Notes under the pieces: model-generated
What the model was told of the DNA's origin: nothing
Seen by the model: only the letters and a program-made list of their open reading frames with translations
The model's database searches: none
Shown: one piece after another, positions 23,390 through 34,449 of the stretch
How positions within the stretch are numbered: position 1 is the stretch's first letter
How the letters are laid out: every line of letters starts with the position of its first letter
From: Diphasiastrum complanatum
Lineage: Eukaryota > Streptophyta > Lycopodiopsida > Lycopodiales > Lycopodiaceae
Assembly (NCBI GenBank): GCA_029204225.1
Contig: CM055113.1
Span: 4,603,881-4,667,880, forward strand
Length of the DNA: 64,000 bases
Reading direction: 5' to 3'
Translations under genes and position numbers: made by a program

Positions 23390-25345
23390 TTGAGTGATTG
23401 TACTATTGATATACCAGCAAGAGTATTAATTTTTGGGAGGGGAAAAGAACGGGTAGTACTAGATGCATATACAGGGACTCCTTTATCGGAACGTGCTCCA
23501 ATCCGATCATCTGAATGGGAGGAGATTTCTACAGAAGATTCCTCCTCACCTACAAGTGAAGAGGATTCTCAATACGGTGAAGTTCTAGAAGTTGAATGGA
23601 ATACTCCTGAGGATTCACCTTCAAGAGTAAGACATGCAAATATATGTTTAATCAATTTGGGTACAAATGAACATCCTAAACACATAAAGGTGGGAGCTGA
23701 TTTAAATATAATTGAGAAGCATCAATATGAAAATCTTTGTAGAAAATATCAACATGTGTTTGCATGGGATTATACAGATTTGAAAGGTATATTCCCAGAA
23801 AAAGTGGTACATACGATACCTTTAAAAAAAGATACAAAACCAGTAGACAGAAACAACGAAGATTGCCTTATAATCTTAAAGCGAGAGTTTATAAAGAATT
23901 AGAGCGACTACGTCAAGCTGGTTTAATATTTCCTGTACAAAACACGGAATGGTGTTCACCAATAGTGCCGAGACCTAAGAAAAATTCTACACAAATTAGG
24001 ATTTGTGTAGATTATAAAAAATTAAATAAGCACACGATTAAAGATTATTATCCATTGCCATTTATTGATCAACTTCTTGGTGAATTAGCCGGAAGAGAAA
24101 GATATTCATTTATGGATTTTTTGCGGGCTACGATCAGATTGCAATAAAAGAGGAAGATAAGTTGAAAACTACCTTTACTACGACATTTGGAATTTTTGCA
24201 TATCACGTGATGCCATTTGGGTTATCGAATGCCCCTGGTACATATTAGAGATTTATCAATGAACAATTTGAAGATATACTTGACAAAAATCTTAAAATTT
24301 TCATCGATGATCTATGTGGAGCTCTTTTGTTAAAAATCATATGGCTATCTTGGAGAAATGTTTAAAGAAGTGTGAGATAACATGTGATGCACTCAATTAT
24401 GGGAAATGTTTGTTTGGAGTGCCTTACGATGTACTACTAGGTCATGTGATTAGTAGGAATGGTATATCTACTAATCTGGATAAGATAAAAATAATATTAA
24501 GCCTTAGTATTCCTACTACGCTTAAGAAGTTACAATCATTTCTTGGATCTGTAGGTTATTATCGAAGATACATTAGGCAATATTCATTAAAGACACTCCC
24601 TCTAACGATATTATTGAAAAGGGATGGAGTATGGAATTGGACTAAAGCTCTTGATACAACTTTTAAAGACTTAAAAGAAGCTATAGCCAGTACCCCTATA
24701 TTGAAACCTCCAATGTATGATCGGGAGTTTTATATTTTTATGTCAGCTACAGAGAAAAGTATGAACTGTTGTTTGGCTCAAATATGGGACAAGATATATC
24801 ATCCCATAATGTTTGTGGGACGCAAGCTAAATATAGCAGAGTTGAACTACTTATATGCAGAAAAAGTGTGTTTATGCATTGCATATGCTGCTACTAAATA
24901 TCGTCACTATATACTACATGGCAAAGTTATAATCTTTACTAAGAATAATGCAGTTATTTTGATGGTGACTAAATTGGAACCACCCCCTAGGTTAATCAAG
25001 TGGATTGTTGCACTTCAAAAATTTGATTATGACATGAAGAGTAAACCTCCATGGTTGCAAGGTTTAAATGATTGTATTTGTGAGTGGGGAACTCCGAATG
25101 AGGAAGATGGAACTAGTGAGAGTGACCAACTTTTAGGATTACTTCACATCGATAATGATATGATACCGAGCTCATATTCCACTTTGGCAACATTTTTGTC
25201 AACATTGGAAGTGCCTGATAGCATGACATATAATGAAAAAAGAAAACTTAAGTTGCAGGCACTACAATTTTCAGTTATAGAAGGTGTACTTTATTGGAAG
25301 GGAGTGGAAGGATTATACGTAGATGTGTGGTACATGATGATATAG
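23390..25345 (+). pseudogene. Ty3/gypsy reverse transcriptase and RNase H (element F)
   Basis: An acidic linker (SEWEEISTEDSSSPTSEED) leads into RT. After a frame change near 23840 comes RLRQAGLIFPVQNTEWCSPI, then ICVDYKKLNKHTIKDYYPLP; a second change near 24125 leads to VMPFGLSNAPGTY, a stop, and the FIDD box near 24300. The thumb/connection (FLGSVGYYRRYIRQY) is intact. RNase H has lost two acidic residues: the usual TDAS reads SATE near 24745 and the usual TDH-AL reads TKNNAV near 24945. Both polymerase Asp residues are kept. Inactive through frameshifts and RNase H loss. Confidence 0.88.
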
Positions 25346-26400
25346 AATTTATTTTAGAAGAATGTCATGATTCCGCTTCTGGAGGACATTTTGCAGGCCA
25401 ATTGACGGGTCAAAAGATATTGCGAGCCGGGTATTGGTGGCCAACACTTTTTAAGGATTCCCATGATTATCTTAAACGTTGTGACATATGTCAGTGTGCT
25501 GATGGAAGAGCTAGCCGTATCAGATCGTTGATTCCAATTCAAGAATATCTACCCTTTGAGAAACGGGGGATAGATTTTGTAGGACCAATAAGACCAGCCT
25601 CGTCATCCAGGAAGAGTTATATCATCATTGCAGCTGACTATTTTACTAAATGGGCTAAAGCGAGGGCGGTTGGGAAAGATAATGCTAAAGAAACTGTGTG
25701 GTTTCTTTTGGAGCAAGTTATTAAAAAATTTGGTGCTCCTAAAGAATTAGTATCAGATAGAGGTACTCATTTTTTAAATAAAACTATTGAAGCGTTAACA
25801 GAGCAGTTGACAATTAAACATCGTAAAACAACGCCTTATAGTCCTCAAGCAAACAAATAGGCTGAAAGTACTAATAAGCAATTAGTCAATATCATAAAGA
25901 AAATAGTCTCTGAAAATAAACGAGATTGGGATAAAAAGCTATATTCAGCTATATGGGCATATAACATTACCATGAAAACTAGTTCGAATCATACACCCTA
26001 CTTTTTAGTGTATGGTCAAGAATGTGTATTACCCATAGAAACATAAATTCCATCACTACGTTTTGTGTTGGCTCATGATTTGGGAGAACGAGATTCCTTA
26101 CAGCAATGTCTGAATGTACTACAAGGAGTGGATGAAGATATCTTTGAATCATCAAGAAGTGTATAAAAGACGAATGAAAGTAATCCATGATCGAAAAATC
26201 AAAGATCATGTTTATGAAAAGGGTCAATTGGTATTACATTATGATGTCCGACATGAATTGATGCCGTAGAAATTAACCTTTTTATGGAATGGGCCGTATA
26301 AAATTAAGAAACTTTATAAGAATAATACAGCACGATTGACTGAATTAAATGGAATAGTTTTAAAAGTCGAGTCAATCTTAATAAAATTAAACCCTACTTT
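25294..26400 (+). pseudogene. Ty3/gypsy integrase (element F)
   Basis: Overlaps the RNase H frame by a frame change near 25300. The HHCC domain is intact (CHDSASGGHFAG ... CDICQCADG). Core catalytic residues are present: [16 protein letters not shown], and the Glu in AESTNK, but a stop at 25858 lies just before that Glu, where the family has GQ. The frame continues through DWDKKLYSAIWAYN and PYFLVYGQECVLPIE to a further stop at 26044. The GPY/F region near 26280 is recognisable only across frames. No LTR or polypurine tract was identified downstream. Confidence 0.85.
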
Positions 26401-26734
26401 ATGTAGTAGGATTTTAGAGTACTGTATTGTGTACAGTAGTGTATTATAATTTGGTTTCCGTAATGATTTTTAAAATTATATTATTGTTGATCCATTATTT
26501 ATAAGTTGATGGTTAGACATTTTTCACCTTACCGTCTTTGATTTCCACTATGAAATAAGGTGTATTAGTTGTTTTTAATTATTCTTATGTTTTCTACAGG
26601 AAATAAAAAAGAAACTTGAAAAAGAAAAAAAAAATAATAGAATATATTTTGCAGTTTATAAAAATGGAATGCTTAATGTTATAAAGGTTATGTTAATTTT
26701 GTAATATAGAATTTGTATGATTACAGCTTTTTTT

Positions 26735-26770
26735 AATAAATAAATAAATAATAATAATAATAATAATAAA
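26735..26770. repeat. (AATA)n/(AAT)n microsatellite
   Basis: AATAAATAAATAAATAATAATAATAATAA-type simple repeat shortly after element F. Confidence 0.85.
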
Positions 26771-26779
26771 TAGAAATTG

Positions 26780-28600
26780 TTGGCACATACACTTTACACG
26801 TGCATCATCAAAGCACGGTATGTTTGCATCCATTTCATATTATTCAGAAGATTGCATTTCATTTCTCTATGCACACTTTCATTTATTTGATGATCGGGGT
26901 GCAATGTCAATTACTTTTCCCAGATGGGCATGTTTGGTTGAATCAGAAGCATCTGGGGGGTCTGAGAGGTAAAATGAAATTTTTGGATGGATTGAAACAT
27001 TATCAGTGGGGTGGTGAATGGAAAAAAAAAATAGTAAGAATCATCATGGAAATGTATCTGACCTTTTGAGAGGATTTGTGAGAATCTTTATGAGTGAAAA
27101 AATGAGTGGAGAGAATGATGAGTGTTTTCCATATATTTCCTACTAGTTTGGAAATAGATTTAGAAATTGGATCTAGATTTTTCTATTTGAGAAACTAGAT
27201 ATACTTGATCTTTAAATTTCGATCTTTTAATCCGATCTATAGATGAGGTATGTGATGATAGACATATATTTGAGAGATTCAATACCTTATGAGACAAAAA
27301 GAGTTTGTAAGGAGAGGATAGGAATTTATTGAGAATGAAAATCTCAAGATGAAGGATATCAACAAAGATAGGAATGCATATACACTTATCTGGAGGATGT
27401 TAAACACAAAACTTGAGATTGCATCCATAATTGAGTACCAAAACAAAATGAAGATTGCATTTCCATTTTCCTATTTGCATGGGATCAGAAACATCGGGCA
27501 TCATACTAAACTAATGGAAATGGGAGCATTTCTTTCTTTAGACACATGGATGGATGTTCACATGTTATGTTTTGAAGACTTTTTGTTGCTGATGAGTTCT
27601 AAGGCTTAATCGATGGCTTTGGATGTGGCTGCTATTCTGAAGAGTGGTTAGTATCACACTATAATGTGTGCCGAGCCCACTGTTTATCATGAATATATTA
27701 TTCTGGATCCGTTTGTGTGGGGACCACACTCTCCAGTGGAATCGCAAATGTTAGTCGAATTTTTTATAACATAATTCGGGCTAAAAATGAGCTATATGAA
27801 GTTTATTCGATTCTTATAAGAGGCTTCATAATGGTTATTTATTATTTTTAGTAAGTAAATTGACATGGCACTAGCAGTATTACTATATTTAGACATGGTG
27901 CCAGTTTTACTTTATAAAGTTTAGAGTTGATATATATAGTAATAAATGCCTTCCAATTGGCATTATTAACGTTAATTAGAATTTTTTGTTTTTTCGGCAT
28001 TGCCGAGACTGCAATATGACAATGTACTCATTTTACTGCCACTTATAAAAAATGTCCAGATAATTTCAGGTATTGCCTTAAAGTTCAAGGGGGTGTCCTA
28101 AGGTTAAGGGTTTGAAGACACGTTCAGTTGCGGTTTTTAATGGAGAGCAGTTCAAAATTGCTAATCTGAAGTACTGTACTGATTTTCAAATTGGAATCGA
28201 TGAGTTAATGATGAAAATCTTTTACCGAATTTGGAAGTCTGGTCATCAGACAATTTGCCTGATCGAGTTTATGTTTTCATTTGTGAAGTTCCAGATGGAA
28301 GCAACGGTTGTTTGTTCATTAATGATTATCTGAGTTTCAATTGAAAATAACAATCGAGGATGTAAAGGCTTAAGATAGGGTATGGGGAACGAGAATGGAT
28401 GTCAGTTCAATTTATGACGGCATAAATCGTTCAATTACCTGAACCTTGGAAGTAAATCACAAATATGAGATGAAAAATGGTTTTTGGAGGCCAACAGTAG
28501 GTAAAGAGCCCTCTTTGTCAAAATGAAAGGTGAAATGGGTTCCAAGAATAGATAATGCCCTTCATCGAAAGTTGGTTGGGAAAGGATGTCATGGCTTTCT
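26780..28600. other. AT-rich interval without recognisable gene
   Basis: Begins TGTTGGCACATACACTTTAC, which could be an LTR terminus, but no polypurine tract or partner supports it. Open frames at 27349-27609 (KLEIASIIEYQNKMKIAFPF) and 28112-28333 (FNGEQFKIANLKYCTDFQIG) are unbroken for 70-90 codons with no known motif. They could be relics of a retroelement accessory ORF. Confidence 0.35.
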
Positions 28601-29562
28601 GAAGGAAGAAGAGGAGTGAGAGAGAGGAAAAGTGTGTCCAGTTTGATAAGGAGAGTTTAGAGAACAGAGAGCAAAAACAACTGTGTGAAATTTGTTTACA
28701 GACATGCTAAATTAAATCTGATAGTTGTTGTTGAAGTAACTCTGAATTCAAATGGATTTTGGAAGCCTGGAACTTTGTGAAACATTGTCATTGCTACTGT
28801 TCTGAAAGAGGGTTTCATTTCATTGCTGTCTGGTGTGGTTCTGAAGATCGTAACTTGCATCTGTGGAGAGACGCTGCTCTGTGAAAGGCGACCTGCAGAA
28901 TTCTAAAGAGACCTGAATTACATCACGGGTTTTTCTGTGAGAGACGCTGCCCTGGAAGAGAGGAAAACCTGCACATTGTCATTGTGACCTGTTTGGAAAA
29001 AGAGGAGCGATCTGAATTACATCCCTGCTGCTATTCCGAAAGAGTGACCTGTGGGTGAAGAAATCCCACGCTGCCCAGGAAGGGAGTCGCTGCACCATCG
29101 CGACCTGATCTGTGCCATTGAGAGACTGTTCTGAAGGGCGACCATCTGGGAAAGAAGAACCCACGCTACACAGTTTTGAAAATGAGAGAGTGAATGGCGG
29201 CTATCTGTAGTTCTGATCAGAAGGCATGTTGTCCCTGTGCTTGAGAGAGAGCGACCTGCACCAGTGCGAAATGCTTTTGTGAGAGAGAGTCTAAACTGTC
29301 ACCCTCGCGACCTCCATTTGTGGGAAGAGGACCCACGCTGCCCAGCCCACGCTTAATTTTTGGAGAATTGGGAGAGACAGACCCGACAAACAGTTGAGTG
29401 CCCACAAGTGTAAACCTGAGATTTTATATGTAAGGAGACCCAAGGGATCGGTAACAGTGACTGAAGTGAAGATTCGCTGACCGCTGACTGTTGATTGTCT
29501 GAAAATCCTTTACCTTTGGATACATCCTGAGAAGTTAAGGCAGAGTCTCTCTGAGTCACCGA
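28600..29562. repeat. Degenerate repeat region rich in GCGACCTG and ACGCTGCC words
   Basis: From about 28850 to 29340 short phrases recur in loose order: AGAGACGCTGC, GCGACCTG(C/T), CCCACGCTGCCCAG, TGAATTACATC. The region is markedly more GC-rich than its surroundings. It ends in GAGTCACCGAGGTAAGTTG, whose AG/GTAAGT is a consensus 5' splice site at 29562, about 75 nt before the inverted LTR. It may be leader or upstream LTR sequence of that element. Confidence 0.45.
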
Positions 29563-29637
29563 GGTAAGTTGTAATTTCAGACTAATATTAAAATTACACT
29601 TAAAGAACTTCTAATGGTTGTGCCGATTGTTCCACTA

Positions 29638-30591
29638 AAATTTATAATGACTCTATTTGGAAGTCTGTTTTTTAGACTTTATGAAGTTTACAGTCTGAAG
29701 GGCTTTTGAGTATAATCGAATTACATTTATCATTTCTGAACAGTGACAATTTGAAAATCTAATAACTTTATCCACTAAAAGCAGTAATTGCGGTTTTCAG
29801 ATTTTATAATTTTGTGAGGTCTTTATATGATTTTGCATAAGAAAAATGAACTAAACCTTATAAAGGCCATAACTTTTGCATTTCAAGTCGGATTTGAGTG
29901 AACTGAAAAGCAAAAGTGAGTAGAATCATGTGATAAATCTACTTTTGCTGGAAGAAATAGTTTTTGAATGACTGATTGGAAGTTATTAAGCTATCCGGAA
30001 TTTAATAAAGAACAAGTCCTACAGTCAGATATATAATAAGTCTTTATTATACCTATATTAGCTTGTTGGAACATACAAGCTGAATACTATACCCAAAATT
30101 GTTGGAACACACAACTTGGGATATTACTGTGAAGATAAGAAAGAGGGAACATTGTTGGAACATACAATGTTGATGCCATATTGATACTTGTACTTAAGTG
30201 GTTTTAAAGAACAAAAATTGAGGAAATATACTATGAACTAATATGGAGATATTGGGAAATAAGGATGGTATGGCTGTTACTATAAATTGTTGGAACTTTC
30301 ATCAAATCTCTGAACATGATGGTAGAAGTATACTCAATTTTCTATCAGAATTATATTATCAAGAATCAATCATCCATATATATATTAACATTACGTACAC
30401 ACTAGACGAAGAGTACTAGGCTACTATAGATAGTGAGATTAGTGAAACTATTACTGAATTGTTACCCGAATGTAGCTATTCTATTTTAGTCCCGTTACAT
30501 TTATGAAGAGTTTGGAACTCTCTTCTATATAAAATACGGTACACATTTCTAGTTAGTTCAATCCCTTGCTAGAAAATAGTTTAACATTTGG
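29638..30591 (+). mobile_element. LTR-like sequence, left arm of a 1-kb inverted repeat
   Basis: Matches the reverse complement of 33419-34447 over nearly its whole length (TTTATAATGACTCTATTTGG at the start; CAATCCCTTGCTAGAAAATA then TTTAACA at the end). It lacks about 95 bases near 30530 that the right arm keeps. CTATATAAAATAC near 30525 is a likely TATA box. Repeated words of the form TTGTTGGAACATACAA occur at 30065-30165. It ends just upstream of the first recognisable protease exon and may have replaced that gene's 5' part. Confidence 0.75.
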
Positions 30592-30685
30592 ATCTAAAAA
30601 ATAGATGGGCTTCTATCAGTGATCATGTGATAGAGTTTGGGCTTACACTCTTGCAATATGACATTGTGGTAACTTTTTGCTTCAG

Positions 30686-31531
30686 GCCTTCAAGGAGAAT
30701 AATGACACGTTGTCACAGTGTCTGACTACTGGATTCACACCAGCAACTAAATATCTGCTCATCCCTTATCATACCAAGTAAGATATATTAAATGCTTCTT
30801 GTTGTTTAATGCTTTATCATTGTCATTGTCAATGGAAATAGTTCTCAGAATTGCAGCTAAAAAAACTTCAATCTTATTTTGTAGTGACCATTGGAGTTTA
30901 AACATGATCTCAATAAAGAGATTTGTAGATAATATTGTTAGAGGTTTTTGTGTCAAGATGAACTCGGCGAGCAATACGCATAAGGATGTAGATATATACC
31001 TTCCATATTTAAGTAAATATATTCCAACAGATGTTCCCCATTCCGTGGACTGGCAGATCGTTAGTTTGGAGATAAATTCTGTCTTTCTTAACAGCATTTT
31101 GAAATCAGTATTCTAATGTATTTGTTTCATTCTAATTCATTTTGTTTCATAATTGATTTCTTGTGTGCTGAATTTTTTTGCAGTCACCCCAACAAAATGA
31201 TTCATTCAGTTGTGGGTGGTACACATTATACAATGCAAAGTTATTTTTTGATTGGTTCAACCTTCAAGAAGATGTTGATATATCTAAGATAATAAATTCT
31301 GTTTATTCTTATTTTTGGAATCATGATTAGTTTTCTATTTTGTTGATGTTTTTAGCCATTACTAATACATGAATGTTCTATCTTCAGTTTACACTTCCTG
31401 AGTACACATCAAGCCAGGTGTACAGATTTAGACAAAAAATTATTTTGAGCATACTGGCTAGGGCAAGGCTTCAGCCTCCCATTGTTGATGATGGTATCAT
31501 AGATGATGTAATTATACTAAATAAAGATTAG
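30686..31531 (+). CDS. Ulp1/C48-type cysteine protease, C-terminal catalytic region (4 exons)
   Basis: Inferred exons 30686-30777, 30885-31071, 31184-31288 and 31388-31531 join into about 175 codons without a stop. Exon 1 follows a TTTTTGCTTCAG acceptor and ends KYLLIPYHT; its GTAAGA donor and the TTTTGTAG acceptor create a split Asn codon before DHWSL, the usual setting of the catalytic His (30889-30891). Exon 3 has PQQNDSFSCGWY, giving the oxyanion Gln and catalytic Cys (31211-31213). Exon 4 is FTLPEYTSSQVYRFRQK. The family acts on SUMO-like conjugates, and related domains are carried by plant transposons. Oddities: the donors after exons 2 and 3 read AT where GT is expected, the usual Asp after His may be Asn (KMNSAS), and the N-terminal part is missing. 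Confidence 0.65.
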
Positions 31532-31709
31532 AACAAATACAGATAGGATAGAACAGAAATAGATTGCACATGTATAGATTCACAGAAAAATATACGTTGA
31601 TATATCAAATGCTGCTCCATTTTATGAATTTGGGAGCACAAAATACATGTACTGATGCCCAACTTGGGCTTTCATTTATTGAATGAAAGAGTGTATACAC
31701 AAATTTTTA

Positions 31710-32850
31710 CTAAAGTTTATTTGATGCTATTGTTCTCCCACAGTGGTGATTGTTGTAGATAGATCTTTGCAGCACGTTATTAGCTCCTATCTTTTTCGCA
31801 TCTGTGACATGACAAATATTAGTGAATGTGCAATTGTAAATGATGAGGGTTACATCATAGAGTTGTCTATTACCTGACCACACTGGAGGAAAATCTGCCC
31901 TTGTCCGATCATAAGCTTTATCCATTGAGCTCGTACCTTTTGACAGATTTCTCGCCCTATCTGTAATCAATTGCGCTTTCGCTATTAATATGGCCTTTTG
32001 TATTGCCCCTTCTAGATCAAACGGAGCCAATTGTCTCACAGCCAATTGTATATCCCTTTTTAATCCTCTCAGATAAAACAATAATAATAATTCAGGTTCA
32101 ATTTTTACTAATATAGCAACTTGTCTGGCTAGCTCGCTCACTCGTCTCGTATATTGTCTAATATTCTCCCCAGGATCTTGTTGTATTGTGGATAATGTGA
32201 ATATTAGTTCATCCATATTTCTAGTCGGCCTGAACTCCACTATATTAGTTCCTCAATGGTAGCTAAAGAATTTCGTTGTAAACTCTGATACCAATTCCTT
32301 GCTGTACCAGTTAAAGCAATAGCAAAGAACATCATCTCATGATATGGGTTGGTTATCCTGCTTATAAAGCAAGTTGTCTAGAAAGCACTGATGTGTCTCT
32401 CTGCATCTTCATAAGATGCTCCCGTAAACTCAGGTGTTGTTCCACGTAACTTAGGTAGAGGTTCTACATTATCAGGAACCACCAATGGTTCGGTTTGTCT
32501 ACCCACCATCTTGTGATTATTATCAGACGATGCAGTTGGGTTATCTATCAAAGATGGTATCTCCTCAAGCGGTGTCTCAACACCTAGCTCTATATTATGA
32601 TCCTGTAATTCTGGTACTCCTTCTAGTGTTCCAGGCTCAGATTCAATGTCAAAATTTTCAAGAGATACAGGTAATTATTCCCCTACATCAAAACGAGATT
32701 TCTGGTCTATCTCTGCTTGTAATCGTCGGGAATCACGTATGACTCTTCTTAAAGTGCATGGACTAAACGCCGCAGTTAATGATAATTGTTCTAATAGTCC
32801 TTCCCAACAAGGATTATCACTTGGGGTACCTATCTTCTCCGAGTCCAATT
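31710..32850 (-). pseudogene. Ty3/gypsy-type gag (minus strand)
   Basis: On the minus strand, a long acidic N-terminal segment (LEGVPELQDHNIELGVETPL, VVPDNVEPLPKLRGTTPEF) leads through TGASYEDAERHISAF to the retrotransposon Gag core at 32240-31900: EFRPTRNMDELIFTLSTIQQ, then GENIRQYTRRVSELARQV and LLLFYLRGLKRDIQLAVRQL. Frame changes lie near 32380 and 32240. There is no CCHC knuckle and no downstream protease. It lies 3' of an RT fragment on the same strand, the reverse of normal order, so the element is rearranged. Confidence 0.75.
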
Positions 32851-33074
32851 TAACTGTTAAGTATAGCTTGTTGAACTATAAAAAATGCTAATTCACCTTC
32901 AGATGTCCAATTCACTATAACTTCAGTTTTTACTAAATTCAACAATGGTTTAATAATTTTTGTAAAGTTAGATATAAATTTTCTATAATACCCTGCTAAA
33001 CCTAATAAACTTTGTAATTCCTCTTGTATAGTTGGCTTAGTCATCCATTTACTATGCCTATTAATTATCCCCAT
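32850..33074 (-). pseudogene. Isolated Ty3/gypsy RT thumb/connection fragment
   Basis: About 75 codons with KPTIQEELQSLLGLAGYYRK and FISNFTKIIKPLLNLVK, the standard gypsy LQSFLG-A-YYRRFI region between palm and RNase H. No palm or RNase H is attached. It lies between a gag N-terminal-like frame (33322-33140, TLSKLKVRETPLIGLTYLSL) and the gag body, as if inserted into the gag coding. Confidence 0.75.
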
Positions 33075-33418
33075 AACAAGTGTCGTATTCCGCTCTAGAA
33101 TTTATCCACTCTAGTTTGTAAGTAAGTCTCGGATAATCTCTATTGAATACTTATTCGAATCCAGAGTCCTCGAATAATTCCTCTTAAAACATTCATACCA
33201 TCATACAGACTCAAATTCCATTCTACATTGCCCATGCTATATTTCTGTAGTCTATGATAAAGTGATAGATATGTTAACCCAATTAAAGGTGTCTCTCTTA
33301 CCTTTAATTTAGATAATGTCAATATTTAATTTATAGTTTCACGGGGGGAAATAAAGGAAATGCCCATATGCAATATTTTTTTTCTTTATCAAATCCACAC
33401 TCTTGACAGATGCACCAA

Positions 33419-34447
33419 TGTTAAACTATTTTCTGGCAAGGGATTGAACTAATTAGAAATCTTCAAAGCGGTAAATCAGCGAAATCAAGTATCAGATCTC
33501 ACTTTACGCGAGTATCGATGATTCTCTATCAGTCAATCCTGAATCTTTATAGGATACACTGTATTTTATATAGAAGAGAGTTCCAAACTCTTCATGAATG
33601 TAACGGGGCTAAAATAGAATAGCTACCTTCGGGTAACAATTCAGTAACAGTTTCACTAATCTCACTATCTATAGTAGCCCAGTACTCTTCATCTAGTGTG
33701 TACTCAATGTTATTATATATGGATGATTGATTCTTAATAATATAATTCTGATAGAAAATTGAGTATACTTCTATGATCATGTTCAGGGATTTGATGAAAG
33801 TTCCACCAATTTATAGTAACAGACATACCATCCTTATTTCCCAATATCTCCATATTAGTTCATAGTATATTTTCCTCAATTTTTGTTCTTTAAAACCACT
33901 TAAGTACAAGTATCAATATGGCATCAACATTTTATGTTCCAACAATGTTCCCTCTATCTTATCTTCACAATAATATCCCATTGTGTGCTCCAACAATTTT
34001 GGGTATAGTATTCAACTTGTATGTTCCAACAAGCTAATATAGGTGTAATAAAGACTTATTATATATCCGACTATAGGACTTGTTCTTTATTAAATTCCTG
34101 ATAGCTTAATAACTTCCAATCAGTCATTCAGAAATTGTTTCTTCCAACAAAAGTAGATTCATCTACTCACTTTTGCTTTTCAGTTCACTCAAATCCGACT
34201 TGAAATGCAAAAGTTATGGTCGTTATAAGGTTTAGTTCATTTTTCTTATGCAAAATCATATAAAGACCTCACAAAATTATAAAATCTGAAAACCGCAATT
34301 ACTACTTTTAGTATATAAAGTTATTAGATTTTCAAATTGTCACTGTTCAGAAATGATAAATGTAATTCGGTTATATTCAAAAGCCCTTCAAACTGTAAAC
34401 TTCATAAAGTCAAAAAAACAGACTTACAAATAGAGTCATTATAAATC
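33419..34447 (-). mobile_element. LTR (minus), right arm of the 1-kb inverted repeat
   Basis: Reverse complement of 29638-30591 with an extra 95-base segment. On the minus strand it ends ...AGTTTAACA and is followed by TTGGTGCATCTGTCAAG, a possible primer-binding region, then by the gag-like coding; this fits a 5' LTR. TATA-like TATATAAAATAC lies near 33565. The other edge abuts exactly the start of the gypsy RT copy at 34442, so this LTR is truncated there or was inserted there. Confidence 0.7.
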
Positions 34448-34449
34448 AC

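Noticed and set aside
26779-26800. LTR start TGTTGGCACATACAC after gypsy F
   Set aside because: No polypurine tract precedes it (the flank is an AAT microsatellite) and no partner sequence exists in the window.
29550-29570. Start of the protease gene, using the consensus donor AG/GTAAGT at 29562
   Set aside because: There is no recognisable coding exon upstream and an LTR lies between it and the first protease exon; a link would need transcript evidence.
32485-32891. Plus-strand open frames of 81-85 codons
   Set aside because: They lie antisense to a minus-strand gag with clear family motifs.
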